A DNA stretch of 64,000 nucleotides from the NCBI GenBank assembly GCA_041402045.1, contig JAWKSZ010000024.1, positions 1 through 64,000 of the forward strand, in the 5' to 3' direction. A program made the translations under genes and the position numbers. This DNA is from JAGQRJ01 sp041402045. GTDB lineage: Bacteria; Planctomycetota; J058. The notes under the pieces are model-generated. The model was not told the DNA's origin and ran no database searches. It saw nothing but the letters and a program-made list of their open reading frames with translations. The first letter of the stretch is position 1; each line of letters begins with the position of its first letter. This document shows positions 11,093 through 20,274 of this stretch, piece by piece.

Positions 11093-13426
11093 ATGCACGA
11101 TCGGGAGTCGGACCGGGAGGCCTCTGACGTCGACGCGGGGTACGCCCTCGAGCGTCTGCGCCGGGCCCTCGAGGCGCTGGAGACCCACACCGACCCGGCG
11201 CTGCGTCGACGCGCCGTCGAGCGCGCGGAGCGCTGGCGCGAGGTGCTCGCGGGCATGGAGGACGGCACGCTGCGCGTCGGCTCGCGCACGCCGGTGGAGG
11301 ACACCCCGGCCTGGGTGACCCTCGAGGTCGCCCACGGCGGGTTCGCGACCGGGCGCTACCTGGCCGAGTCGGCCCTGGACGACGCGGAGGCCGCGCGCCT
11401 GGCTACGCTGCCGGCCGAGGTCCGCGGCGACACCCCGCGGGAGCGGCTGAACCTGGCGTGGCTCGGCGACGCCGGGATCGCGAAGCTCTCCGCCGCGGTC
11501 CGCGCGGGCGCCTATCGCGTCGAGGTCCCGGAGCACGGCGCGCTGCCGGTGATCGTGTGGCTGCTCGAGCGGCGGCACTACGACCTCGCCCTGGACCTGA
11601 TCGCCGCGCTGCGCCCGCTGTTCCACCGCCTGCGCTTCGCCCCGGCCCTCGGCGCCGCGCCGCGCGCGGTGGGCGCGCTCGTGCGCCTGCGCACCGCGGG
11701 GGACGTCGCCGACGACCTGCGCGCCACGCCGCCGCGCCCGCAGGTCGCGAGCATGCACGAGGCGCTGCGGGTGTGGAACCCGCTCTACGACCGCCTGGTG
11801 GCGCTGTGGCTCGAGACCGTCGAGGGCGAAGCTCCGCGGCTCGAGGACGGGCGGGTCCTCGGCGGCTGGCCATGCGCCCGCTTCACGCCGGAGTTCTGGG
11901 CGGGGCGAGACGCCTGGTCGCGCGACTACGCCCAGGCCGCCGCGGCGCACCCGCGCTGCGGCAAGCACCGCCACCCGAAGAGCAACTTCTCCCGCCTGCG
12001 CGAGGTGCTCCTGCGCTGCGAGCCGGAGCGGACCGCCGCGCTCAGCGGGCGCGACGTGGGCTGGGTTCGCCGGGCCCTCGCCAACACGGCCACCCGCCGC
12101 GGCGCGCTCGGGAGCCCGCGCCGCGAGGCCCTGCGTCGCGCGCAGGCCGCCGTCGCCGCGCTCCCGAGCCGGGTCGAGCTCGCGGAGCTCGTCGCCGCGC
12201 GCATGAGCGCGTGCCCGCGCCAGGGCGGGCTCTCGACCCTGGAGCCGATCGAGGCTCCGGCCGCCCGGGACGAGCACCCGCACGTCCCGGAGGGCCACGC
12301 CGTGCCGCGGTCCCTGGTGCGCAAGGCCGCCCGCGCCCTGGAGGCGCCCCTCGACGAGCTGATCGAGCGCGGGGTGATCGCCTCCAGCGAGGTCCTGGCC
12401 CAGGTGCTGCCGCAGCTCACCGCTCAGGTCGCCGCGGCGGGGATCGCCGACCCGGAGCTGCGGGGGATCTACGAGCAGGTCTACGGCGCCTTCCGCCGGC
12501 GGCGCTCGCTCTTGCTCCTCGACCTCCAGAGCCAGGTGCGCCTCGAGGAGCTCCCCTGGATCGCGGCCCTCGAGCGCTTCCGCGAGGACTCGCCCTCGAC
12601 CCAAGCCGTCGCCCGCCAGACCCTGGAGCAGGTCACGCTCCTGGCGCTGGTCGGGTTCCCGCACACCTTGCTCCCGAACCCGTTGGTGACCGAGCTCCGG
12701 ACCCTCGCCAAGCGAGCGAAGCTCACCCTGCCGCTGGTGCAGGAGGTGGCCGCGGACATTTTCATGGGCACCTTCACGGTGACCTGGCAGCGCGCCGCCG
12801 AGCGCGCCTCGGAGCTGCTCGCGGGCACGCTCTACGCGCGCTATTACGACCTCCCGCCGGCCGAGCGCTGGCGCGGAGGGACGCTGAGCGTGCGTCATGG
12901 CCTGCAGGTGGCCGAGGACTTCGCCGAGGTCTGCCGCGCCCGCGCCGCCGAGGCCGAGGTCGGCGGCGGCGGGAGCTGGGTCGCGCGCAACGGCGCGATC
13001 CTCGAGCAGAGCCAGATCCTCACCACCCATGGCCTCGCGGTCCTGGTCCAGGGCCTCGGGCTCGAGCCGCGCCTGCGCGGCCTGGCCCCAGGCCTCGCCC
13101 GGGCGGCCTGCGCCTGGCTCGTGCGCCGCGCCTCCCAGACGGCGCCGGGCTGGCGCGCTCAGCTCCAGGCGGTGAAGAACGGCGCCTACGCCTGGCGCCA
13201 GGCGCTGTTCTTCCTCTCCTTCTGCACCCCGCAGGAGGAGGCCGAGGTCGTGGCCGAGCTCGAGGCTCGGGTCGCCGCCGCCGACCCGACCTGGGCCGCG
13301 CGCTTCGCCCCGGCCCTCGAGGGTCTGCGCCGCGTGCGCGCGGGCGATCGCTTCGACGACCGCGGGGCGGTGGGCGACGGCCTGCGCTACCTGGGCTGGT
13401 CCGTCGGCAAGCACTGGCTGCTGTAG
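11093..13426 (+). CDS. Conserved-looking 777-residue protein of unknown function
   Basis: A long soluble protein with no signal peptide or membrane segment. It appears alpha-helical throughout. I recognise no named domain. Segments such as HPRCGKHRHPKSNFSRLREVL, LSGRDVGWVRRAL and RRRRSLLLLDLQSQVR resemble, from memory, hypothetical proteins found in actinobacteria and other high-GC bacteria, which would make it a widespread orphan family; I could not check this. The ATG at 11093 follows a GGAG site. The gene starts about 60 bp after the odd tRNA, and the downstream gap is repetitive, so the pair may mark the edge of a variable region. Confidence 0.82.
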   Translation: MHDRESDREASDVDAGYALERLRRALEALETHTDPALRRRAVERAERWREVLAGMEDGTLRVGSRTPVEDTPAWVTLEVAHGGFATGRYLAESALDDAEAARLATLPAEVRGDTPRERLNLAWLGDAGIAKLSAAVRAGAYRVEVPEHGALPVIVWLLERRHYDLALDLIAALRPLFHRLRFAPALGAAPRAVGALVRLRTAGDVADDLRATPPRPQVASMHEALRVWNPLYDRLVALWLETVEGEAPRLEDGRVLGGWPCARFTPEFWAGRDAWSRDYAQAAAAHPRCGKHRHPKSNFSRLREVLLRCEPERTAALSGRDVGWVRRALANTATRRGALGSPRREALRRAQAAVAALPSRVELAELVAARMSACPRQGGLSTLEPIEAPAARDEHPHVPEGHAVPRSLVRKAARALEAPLDELIERGVIASSEVLAQVLPQLTAQVAAAGIADPELRGIYEQVYGAFRRRRSLLLLDLQSQVRLEELPWIAALERFREDSPSTQAVARQTLEQVTLLALVGFPHTLLPNPLVTELRTLAKRAKLTLPLVQEVAADIFMGTFTVTWQRAAERASELLAGTLYARYYDLPPAERWRGGTLSVRHGLQVAEDFAEVCRARAAEAEVGGGGSWVARNGAILEQSQILTTHGLAVLVQGLGLEPRLRGLAPGLARAACAWLVRRASQTAPGWRAQLQAVKNGAYAWRQALFFLSFCTPQEEAEVVAELEARVAAADPTWAARFAPALEGLRRVRAGDRFDDRGAVGDGLRYLGWSVGKHWLL

Positions 13427-13875
13427 GCGCCGCTCAGGGTCCTGGGCGCTCCGCCCGCGCACTCGAACGCGCGGCCGCGGAGCCCACGTCGACCTCAGGG
13501 GTCGCGAGGTCGCTTCTCCCAACGAGCTCCGCCCGCACGCAGGCGCGCCGCCCTCTGGTGTTCAACCACCGAGCTCCGCCCGCACTCTGGCGCGCGGCCC
13601 TCCGAGAGGAAGAAACGCCGAGGACACCGAGCTCCGCCCGCACGCAGGCGCGCTGGCACGCGGCTTCGCAGGCGCGGGACCCCGCCGGGACGCGGGAGAG
13701 GAACACGGAAGACACGGAAGACACGGAAGTCCCGCTCACCGCACACGCTCTTCGCCCTACGCACCCGACACGGAAGCTCCGCCAGCCGTCAGCGGAGAGA
13801 GAGGAAGCGCGCTCCAGGTCGATCGCGCGCGGGGGGGCGCTCCCGGACGAGAACGCCGGCTCGCGCACGCGAACG
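13427..13875. repeat. Gene-free repeat-rich interval
   Basis: No gene is seen. The core CGAGCTCCGCCCGCAC occurs three times starting near 13523, 13570 and 13628, the first spacing being 47 bp, as in the array at 88-318. The block at 13696-13790 (ACACGGAAG repeated three times, then GACACGGAAGCTCCGCC) matches 46395-46490 in inverted orientation. The open frames crossing the interval are made of these repeats. Confidence 0.7.
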
Positions 13876-14799
13876 CTAGCTCGCGCCGACGAGGGCGTCC
13901 TGGTGCTTCTCGATCCAGAGCAGGACGGCTTCGCGGGCGGCGTCCGCGCGCTTGATCTGGCGGCGCTCGAGGAGTTCGTTGAAGCTCCGGGCTTGCTCGG
14001 GCTCGAGCACGACCTTGCCCAGGAACACGGGGCCCTCCTCCACGGGGGCGGGGGGGGCGACCTGCTTGAGGGCGGCCTTGAGCTTGGCGCCCTCGTCCAC
14101 CAGGCGGTGCACCTCCTGGCGCTGCTCCACCGGCAGGGCCACGACCTTCTTCACATCGGGCATGCTGCCGGCGGTGCCCTCGAGCATGCGCTGGAACACG
14201 TCCGGCGCCTCGGCCTTGACCTTGGCGGCCTCGTCGATCGCCCGGGGGCTGACGCCCACCCGCTCGCTGGCGATCGCGCGGGCGCGGGCGTTGACGGTGC
14301 GCGGGCTGAGCGCCTTCTTGGCCTTCTTCTTCTGCGGGCGCGCGGCGGTGGGCGCCTCCTCGAGCTCGGCGTCCTCGGCGGCGGGCTCCTCCGCGGGCTC
14401 GGCGGCGACGTCGGGCTCCTCGGCGACGGCCTCGGGCTCGCTCGGCTCCTCGGGGGCGAGGGGCTCGGGGTCACCGCCCAGGAGCTTGGCCTGGAACTCC
14501 TTGAGCCCTGCGCCCGCGGCGGCGCGCTGGACCGTGGTCAGGTGCCGGCGGCTGAGGTTCAGCGCCACGCTGTAGGCGAAGGCCTCCTGGGCGTCGCCCT
14601 CGAACTCGCGGAAGCGGGGCTCGATCCCCAGCTCCACGCAGGTGTCGTAGCGGTGGCGCCCGTCGAGGATCTTGCCCTCGAACAGGAGGATCTCCTCGAG
14701 CTGTCCCTGGTCGGACAAGGACGTGCGCAGGTGGTCGAGGTCGACGCTCGACATGCGGGGGAACAGGGTGGCGATCTCGTGGGCTTCGAGCTGGGTCAT
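13876..14799 (-). CDS. ParB/Srx-like nuclease-domain protein
   Basis: A 307-residue protein whose first 80 residues match the N-terminal ParB/sulfiredoxin-like domain (LRTSLSDQGQLEEILLFEGK, then ILDGRHRYDTCVELGIEP containing the family's GRHR motif). A helical stretch with NLSRRHLTTVQRA follows, like the partner part of ParB-type proteins. A long acidic Pro/Glu/Ala linker (about 115-150) leads to a Lys-rich segment and a helical domain that may bind DNA (SPRTVNARARAIASERVGVS). No ParA gene is adjacent, so chromosome partition is not implied. Similar orphan proteins act as regulators or in mobile elements. The tail (about 255-300) is a helical region of unknown role. Confidence 0.82.
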   Translation of the reverse strand: MTQLEAHEIATLFPRMSSVDLDHLRTSLSDQGQLEEILLFEGKILDGRHRYDTCVELGIEPRFREFEGDAQEAFAYSVALNLSRRHLTTVQRAAAGAGLKEFQAKLLGGDPEPLAPEEPSEPEAVAEEPDVAAEPAEEPAAEDAELEEAPTAARPQKKKAKKALSPRTVNARARAIASERVGVSPRAIDEAAKVKAEAPDVFQRMLEGTAGSMPDVKKVVALPVEQRQEVHRLVDEGAKLKAALKQVAPPAPVEEGPVFLGKVVLEPEQARSFNELLERRQIKRADAAREAVLLWIEKHQDALVGAS

Positions 14800-14982
14800 G
14801 GGGCGGCTCCTGACAGTGACCCCGACGTGATACCCAGGCCCTCCGACGACCCCCGGCGCCCGCCAGCCCAGACAGCGCGCTGTCTACAGGTTCTCCACAG
14901 GCTGCTGAACGCACGGGCCGAGTTCTCCACGAGCGGCTCAGGCAGGGTCCCCAGGGATCCCCCAGGGAGTGAAAAACCTGCG

Positions 14983-15498
14983 CTACTCGGGGACCTCGAC
15001 GACCTCGCTCGCGAGGGGACCGTCCACCCGGGGCACGAGCACCGCGTGGTAGCGCCCGAGCTCGAGGATCGCGGCCGCGTGGATCGTGTCCCCCAGCGGC
15101 GGGTGCTCGACCGTGACCTCCAGCCCCGGGTCCGTGCGCTCGAGCCGCGCGACCCGCGGGCCGACGTACATCGACTCGCGCACACTCACCACCAGCATGT
15201 GCTGGGCGAAGTCCGGCGCGCCCGCGGCGCGCAGGGCGTCGTCGTTCGGGGGCGCGGGGCGGCGCTTGCTCGGCACGGTGTCGGGGATCCGCGCGAGGAA
15301 GGCCTCGAAGGCCTCGGCGTCGCGGATCGCGAACGCGCTGGGGCCGGAGGGCGAGCTCACGAAGGCCCAGCCGGCGTAGTCGGCGATCGGCGTCAACGGC
15401 GCGGACTCCTCGGCGCGGGCGGCAGCCGGTTCGGGGGACGGCTCGGGGGTGCAGGCGAGGGCGCCCAGGAGCAGGGCGAGGGAGAGGCGATGGTTCAT
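14983..15498 (-). CDS. Small lipoprotein of unknown function
   Basis: A 171-residue protein with a signal peptide ending in a lipobox (LLLGALAC, Cys near residue 16), then an Ala/Glu/Pro-rich spacer. The mature part (about 45-170) looks beta-rich and is not recognised. It is divergent from the epimerase gene, with only about 75 bp between the two starts. The 180-bp gap to the ParB-like gene holds nothing I can identify with confidence. Confidence 0.78.
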   Translation of the reverse strand: MNHRLSLALLLGALACTPEPSPEPAAARAEESAPLTPIADYAGWAFVSSPSGPSAFAIRDAEAFEAFLARIPDTVPSKRRPAPPNDDALRAAGAPDFAQHMLVVSVRESMYVGPRVARLERTDPGLEVTVEHPPLGDTIHAAAILELGRYHAVLVPRVDGPLASEVVEVPE

Positions 15499-15573
15499 GC
15501 GCGGAGTCTAGCCGCCACGCCGACACTCGCGGCGGGCCGGATCGCGCTGCTACAGTCGAGGCGAGGAGGTCCC

Positions 15574-16512
15574 GTGCACGTCGCCTTGATCGGAGGCACG
15601 CGATTCATTGGCCCCGCCGTGGCGGAGGCGCTCCTGGCCCGCGGGCACCGAGTCAGCGCGCTGCACCGAGGCCTACACCCCTCGCCCGTGGAGGACATGG
15701 CCTCCGTCCCTTGCGAGCGCAGCGACGCCGCGGCGTTGGCCGCGACGCTCGCGGACCTCGCGCCCGACGCCGCGGTCGACACCCGGGCCATGACCGAGGG
15801 AGACGCGCGGGTCGCGTCCGCGGCCCTGGGCTCCACCCCGTCGGTCGTGCTCTCGAGCCAGGACGTCTACGCGCAGTTCGGGCGGATCAAGGGCCTCGAC
15901 GCGCCGCCGCCCGAGCCCGAGCTCTACGAAGACAGCCCCCTCGGCGCGCCCTTCGCCTACCGCGGGCTGCCGGGCTACGAGGACCTCCCGGACTACGACA
16001 AGAAGCGCGTGGAGGCGGTCTACGTGCGCGACGGCGCGCTGTTCGAGCGCCCCACCGCGATCTTGCGCCTGCCCGCGGTCTACGGTCCGCGCGACCCGCA
16101 GCGCCGCTTCGGCGCGCTGCTCGACGCCCTCGACGCCGGGGAGCCCGTCCCCTGCGAGGGGGAGGCGGGGTGGCGCTGGTCCCACAGCCACGTGGACAAC
16201 GTGGCCCACGCCGTCGCCCTCGCGGTCGAGGCCATGCGCCCCGGCTGCCACCTCTACAACGTGAGCGAGCCCGAGGCCTGGAGCATGCGCGAGTGGGCCG
16301 AGCGGATCGCCGAGGTCGCCGGCCGCGAGCTGCGCTGGGCCGAGACCGAGGGCCTGGACTCGGAGTGGGCGCTGTTCGGGCGCTGGCGCAACGACCTCGT
16401 CGTGCGCTCGGCGCGGATCCGCAGCACCCTGCGCTTCGAGGAGGTCCTCGACGCCGAGGCCCGGGTGCGCGACCTGGTCGACTGCCTCCGCGCCACCCGC
16501 GACGCGGCCTAG
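15574..16512 (+). CDS. NAD-dependent epimerase/dehydratase (extended SDR)
   Basis: A 312-residue Rossmann-fold protein. The nucleotide loop is GGTRFIG at residues 7-13, a variant typical of the mRNA-binding/CSP41-like and related SDR subgroup. An active-site-like YDKKRVEAVY (YxxxK) lies near residue 143, followed by a substrate-binding region (LRLPAVYGPRDPQRRFG). The GTG start at 15574 is supported by a strong GAGGAGGT ribosome site eight bases upstream. Its stop codon lies inside the inverted repeat of the element at 16509-16672. The substrate is not predictable from neighbours. Confidence 0.88.
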   Translation: MHVALIGGTRFIGPAVAEALLARGHRVSALHRGLHPSPVEDMASVPCERSDAAALAATLADLAPDAAVDTRAMTEGDARVASAALGSTPSVVLSSQDVYAQFGRIKGLDAPPPEPELYEDSPLGAPFAYRGLPGYEDLPDYDKKRVEAVYVRDGALFERPTAILRLPAVYGPRDPQRRFGALLDALDAGEPVPCEGEAGWRWSHSHVDNVAHAVALAVEAMRPGCHLYNVSEPEAWSMREWAERIAEVAGRELRWAETEGLDSEWALFGRWRNDLVVRSARIRSTLRFEEVLDAEARVRDLVDCLRATRDAA

Positions 16513-16672
16513 CAGCCCGTCGAACGCCGCCCCGGTCTTCGGGTCGGCTGCGCCGACCCCTCGATCGGCAGGAGCTGCTCCGCAACTCCTGCCGACCCCG
16601 TTGCTCGTCGCTCACGATGCGGACATCGCTTCGCTCCTCGCCTCGCCGGAGCGACGTTCAACGGGCTGCTAG
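16509..16672. mobile_element. MITE-like element with 18-bp terminal inverted repeats
   Basis: The ends CTAGCAGCCCGTCGAACG (16509-16526) and CGTTCAACGGGCTGCTAG (16655-16672) are inverted repeats with one mismatch. Inside there are two smaller hairpins (GTCGGCTGCGCCGAC; and GGCAGGAG/CTCCTGCC arms). It is 164 bp long and has no gene. The outer TAG triplets are the stop codons of the two convergent flanking genes, so both coding regions now end inside the element. It could also act as a two-way terminator. Confidence 0.7.
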
Positions 16673-17919
16673 TCGGCGATCTGGGCGACCCCGAGGCCGG
16701 CGAAGAAGGCCAGGGCCACGACCAGCGTCACGAGCCCCAGCGCGCGGGTGCGCCCCTCGCCGACCCAGGCGCGGCGGGTGGTGAGCACCAGCAGCACCAG
16801 GGCCAGGAGCGGAATGAAGCAGGCCCCCACGATCGCGTAGAGCTTCTGGATCTGCTTGAAGTCCACCGCGAGGCCGAGCATGGGGACCAGCGCCAGGGCG
16901 ACGAGGTAGCCGCGGTAGGTCGCGCCGCGCACGTCGACGGGCGCGGGCGGCGCGTCCGGCGCGCGGCGGAGCTGCGCCACCACGTCGGCGAAGAGGTAGG
17001 GCACGCCTTGCCACACCCCGAGCAGGCTGCTGAACACGGCGCCCCAGGCGCCGAGGAGGAACGCCCACTTGCCCCAGGCCCCGAGGGCGTCCTGGAGCTT
17101 GGCGGCCAGGGCCACGACCAGCCCCGCGCCCTTGCCCTCGAGCGGCGTCGCCGCGCCGATCACGACCATGGCGCAGCCGAAGAGCGCGGTCATGGTGTAG
17201 CCGGTCGCGAGGTCGACCCGGCAGCTCCGCAGCGCGCCGAGCCCGCCGCGACCGGCCTCGCGGATCCAGTAGCCGTAGGAGAGCACGGTCAGGGTCCCGC
17301 CCACCCCGCCCATGAGGGCCACGGTCCAGCTCAGGGCGGGCCCGCGCAGGAGCGCGGGGTCCGGCACGAACAGCCCCTGAGCCACGGCGACGGTGCCCGG
17401 CCACAGGCAGCCGGCGGTCACGAGCACGATCACGAACATGGCGCCAATGCACACGCTCATGACCTTCTCGAACAGCGCGAACCCGCCGGCGAGCACGAGC
17501 CCCAACCCGATCAGGCTGTGCGCGATCCCGAACACGACCTTGCCGGTGCCGGGCTCGAACCAGGGGAGGATCGCGGCGGTGCAGGCGCCGCAGGCGCTCA
17601 TGAGCGCGGAGCCCACGAAGAACGACCACAGGAGCAGGTAGGGCAGGAACACCCAGGCCACCCCGCGCCCGAGCTTCTCGACCGCGCCCTCGAGCAGCGT
17701 GCTCCCCGCCGCGAGCTGCCAGCGGGCGAGGCCCTCGTTGAGCGCGAACTTGAGCGCGGCGCCGAGGACCACCGCCCACAGGACGGCCACCCCGAGCTGG
17801 CCGCCGGTGAACGCTGCCGTAGCCAGGTCGCCGGCGCCCACGCCGGTCGCCGCCACCAGGATCCCGGGTCCCAGCGCAGCCAGGAGCCCCATGCGCGGTG
17901 CCGTCTCGTCGTCGCTCAC
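16669..17919 (-). CDS. NRAMP-family-like metal ion transporter lacking the DPGN motif
   Basis: A 416-residue polytopic protein with about eleven hydrophobic helices in the NRAMP/APC pattern. The first helix reads GPGILVAATGVGAGDLATA; canonical Mn/Fe NRAMP transporters have DPGN at the unwound site, here GAGD. Helix 6 likewise has SYGYWIREAG in place of a metal-binding MPHN. It therefore belongs to an NRAMP-related branch whose substrate is less certain. The GTG start at 17919 (VSDDETAPRMGLL) fits the family length; the frame upstream is poor. Its stop lies within the inverted-repeat element. Confidence 0.85.
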   Translation of the reverse strand: MSDDETAPRMGLLAALGPGILVAATGVGAGDLATAAFTGGQLGVAVLWAVVLGAALKFALNEGLARWQLAAGSTLLEGAVEKLGRGVAWVFLPYLLLWSFFVGSALMSACGACTAAILPWFEPGTGKVVFGIAHSLIGLGLVLAGGFALFEKVMSVCIGAMFVIVLVTAGCLWPGTVAVAQGLFVPDPALLRGPALSWTVALMGGVGGTLTVLSYGYWIREAGRGGLGALRSCRVDLATGYTMTALFGCAMVVIGAATPLEGKGAGLVVALAAKLQDALGAWGKWAFLLGAWGAVFSSLLGVWQGVPYLFADVVAQLRRAPDAPPAPVDVRGATYRGYLVALALVPMLGLAVDFKQIQKLYAIVGACFIPLLALVLLVLTTRRAWVGEGRTRALGLVTLVVALAFFAGLGVAQIAD

Positions 17920-17951
17920 GCCCGTGATCCTAGCGCGGCCAGAGGCAGCCC

Positions 17952-19754
17952 TCAGCGCGCCAGGCGGAACTGCTCCTCGTGGTGGCTGCCGGGGCTCAGG
18001 GTGACCGTGCGCACGAGCGCGCGGCTCCCGCGGCCGAGGGTCAGTCGGTAGCGCCCAGGCACCAGGTCCAGGACCTTCGTGCTCGAACAGTACGCGTCGA
18101 CGATCGTGCCCACGTGCTCTTGCCCGTCGCCGTCCTCGACCTCGAGGTCCGGCTGCAGACGCGTCCCCGGCGCCCGCGCCCACAGGTCGCTCCCGTCGAC
18201 ATGCAGGCTGCAGCCCATCGGGCTCGGGAGTCGCGGACCCTCGAGCGGCTCGACCCTCAGCGGCCAGGCCAGGGGATAGGACCCCAGGATTCCTGCGGCG
18301 AAGACCTCGCCCAGCGCCTCTCCGGCGGGGTCGTCACGCAGGGTGACCTGCAGCGTCGCCGCGCGCTGCAGCGCGACCTGCTCCACGCGCCCCGCGACCA
18401 GCTCGACCCACCCCACGCGGAGCCCGTCGTCGTCCGAGTCGAGCACGCGCACCCACGCGCGCTCTCCCTCGAGCAGACCCAGGACCTCGAGCTCACCGGC
18501 CGCGCCCACCGCCAGCTCCAGGCTCGCCGAGCCGAACACGCCGACCTCCGCGGCCTCGGAGACCCCTCGCACTCGCGCGGGCGCGACCGCAGCGAGCTCG
18601 AGGGTCGCGCGCTGCGGCGCGGCCGAGGTCAGATCGAGCTCGGCCTGGGCTCGGCGCCCGCCCGGGGCGCACGCCAGCACGGTCCAGCGTCCAGGGGGCA
18701 GCTCGAGGCGCAGCCGCCCCTCGGCGTCGGTCTCCAGCCCCTCCGCGAGGTCGCCCTCGAAGCGCAGGTGGCCTGCTTGCTCCTCCTCCTCGACGTCGGC
18801 TCCCTCGGCGCCCTGCAGGTCCTCGGGGGTGAAGCCCCGCTCCGCGCCGCGCGCTCCGCGCAGGAACACCCGCCCGGGCTGCGGCGCCCCGTCGTGGCGC
18901 ACGAGGACCTCGACCGCGACGTAGGGCTCGGGGGTCAAGCTGAGCTGGACGGCCTCGCCGCGCGCGAGTCGAACCTGGGCGAAGGTCACGCCTCGCCTCC
19001 CGGCGAAGTCCACGCCCTTGAGCTGGAGGCCGTAGGCCCCCGGGACGAGCACGTCGTCTTCGTCCCCGACCTCGAACTCGAGGGGCTCGCTCTCGGACAC
19101 GACGAGGCCGAGCTCGCGCTCGGGGTAGAGCCCTGGGGGCTCGGACCAGACCGCGAGGTGCGCGTTCGCCCAGCCCGCCGGGACCCGCACCGTGAGCCGC
19201 GCGCCCGCGACCACCCGCAGCACGACCTGCTGCGCGTCGGCCTGGGGGATCAGGCGGCGAAGGGCGACGCCGCGCGCGAGGCCGTCCGGAGAGCGCGCGG
19301 CCAGCGCCGCGGCGAAGACGCCGTCGGGCGCCTCGAAGCGAAACCGGCCCGCCGCGTCCGCGACCGCCACGACGGACCCCGCTGCCAGCAGCTCGCGCAG
19401 CGTGAGGTCTGGCGCGTTGAGCGCGCCGAGGACCTCGGCGCCGGGTACCGGCGCTCCGTCGAGGTCGAGCACGCGCCCCTCGCACACCACGGCAGGACCG
19501 CCGGGCACCGCGCCCAGCGGCCCGGGGACTCCGTCCGGGGCGGTCGGCGCGTCGTCGGCAGGGACCTCGGGGGTCACCGGCGCCCGGTCAGCGCGCGCCT
19601 GCGGGACGACCTCGAGGCGCGAGGGCCGAGCCGACCCGGGGGCAGGCCCGGCGCCAGCCGGGTCCGGGGATACACGGCCTGCGGACTGGATCCACAACAC
19701 GCCCACGAGCCCCACGGCGGCTGCGGCTGCTAGCGCCCGGCCTGCGTTCTGCAT
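17952..19754 (-). CDS. Membrane-anchored protein with carboxypeptidase-regulatory-like domains
   Basis: A 600-residue protein with one N-terminal hydrophobic segment (ALAAAAAVGLVGVLWIQSA) and no clear cleavage site, followed by a Pro/Ala-rich linker. The remainder is a chain of beta-sandwich segments. The first has the typical GRVLDLDGAPVPGAEV and DAAGRFRFEAPDG pattern of CarboxypepD_reg/transthyretin-like repeats, and another has the TDAEGRLRLELPPGRW pattern. These modules usually serve adhesion or envelope structure. It lies upstream of the NRAMP-like gene on the same strand, 33 bp away, but a functional link is not obvious. Confidence 0.82.
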   Translation of the reverse strand: MQNAGRALAAAAAVGLVGVLWIQSAGRVSPDPAGAGPAPGSARPSRLEVVPQARADRAPVTPEVPADDAPTAPDGVPGPLGAVPGGPAVVCEGRVLDLDGAPVPGAEVLGALNAPDLTLRELLAAGSVVAVADAAGRFRFEAPDGVFAAALAARSPDGLARGVALRRLIPQADAQQVVLRVVAGARLTVRVPAGWANAHLAVWSEPPGLYPERELGLVVSESEPLEFEVGDEDDVLVPGAYGLQLKGVDFAGRRGVTFAQVRLARGEAVQLSLTPEPYVAVEVLVRHDGAPQPGRVFLRGARGAERGFTPEDLQGAEGADVEEEEQAGHLRFEGDLAEGLETDAEGRLRLELPPGRWTVLACAPGGRRAQAELDLTSAAPQRATLELAAVAPARVRGVSEAAEVGVFGSASLELAVGAAGELEVLGLLEGERAWVRVLDSDDDGLRVGWVELVAGRVEQVALQRAATLQVTLRDDPAGEALGEVFAAGILGSYPLAWPLRVEPLEGPRLPSPMGCSLHVDGSDLWARAPGTRLQPDLEVEDGDGQEHVGTIVDAYCSSTKVLDLVPGRYRLTLGRGSRALVRTVTLSPGSHHEEQFRLAR

Positions 19755-19857
19755 GCACCCTCCCCTCGCCTCATACGCCCCGGCGCGGGCTCGGGTTCCC
19801 GGAATCCCGCTGCGACCGGTCGCGCACGTAGACTACCCCCCACGAGGGGAGGCGGGC

Positions 19858-20235
19858 ATGGGCGCGCGCGGGGTAGGGTCGCTGGTCTTGTTCACGGCGC
19901 GGCTGCGCGCATGCCGCGCGTTCTACCGCGCGCTGGGGCTGCCCCTCGAGGACGAGGCCCACGAGGGCGGGCCCGTGCACTGCGCCTGCGAGGTGGGCGG
20001 CGCCCACGTCGCGCTCTACGAGGCGCCCCCGGGCGAGGCGCCGGGCAAGGGCGCGGGGGGCGCGTCCATGCTGGGCTTCACCGTCGACGACGTGGACGCG
20101 GTCTTCGCCCGCCTGCGCGCGCTCGACGCGCCGGTGGTGTGGGAGCCGCGCGACATGCCCTGGGGGCGCACGGCCCAGGTGCTCGACCCCGACGGGCGCC
20201 CGGTCGAGGTGTTCCAGCCGCAGGGGGACGCCTGA
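19858..20235 (+). CDS. VOC (glyoxalase/dioxygenase) family protein
   Basis: A 125-residue single-domain protein of the vicinal-oxygen-chelate fold: LVLFTARLRACRAFYRALGL at the N-terminus, LGFTVDDVDAVFARLRA at the centre and RTAQVLDPDGRPVEVFQP with the C-terminal metal-binding Glu. A GGAGG site precedes the ATG. Family members isomerise, cleave or sequester small molecules, and the substrate cannot be told from sequence. The following 350 bp hold a gene relic. Confidence 0.88.
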   Translation: MGARGVGSLVLFTARLRACRAFYRALGLPLEDEAHEGGPVHCACEVGGAHVALYEAPPGEAPGKGAGGASMLGFTVDDVDAVFARLRALDAPVVWEPRDMPWGRTAQVLDPDGRPVEVFQPQGDA

Positions 20236-20274
20236 ACCTCGAGCGCCTGGGGCAGCTCGCAGCTCGAGGAAGGG

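Noticed and set aside
14885..14935. DnaA-box-like sequences (TTCTCCACA, TTCTCCACG) beside the ParB-like gene, possible replication origin
   Set aside because: Only two imperfect boxes, no AT-rich unwinding region, no dnaA, dnaN or parA nearby.
11458..16512. A 1684-residue plus-strand open frame
   Set aside because: It is a shadow of the 777-residue gene and crosses the minus-strand ParB-like and lipoprotein genes; only its last part (from 15574) is a real gene.
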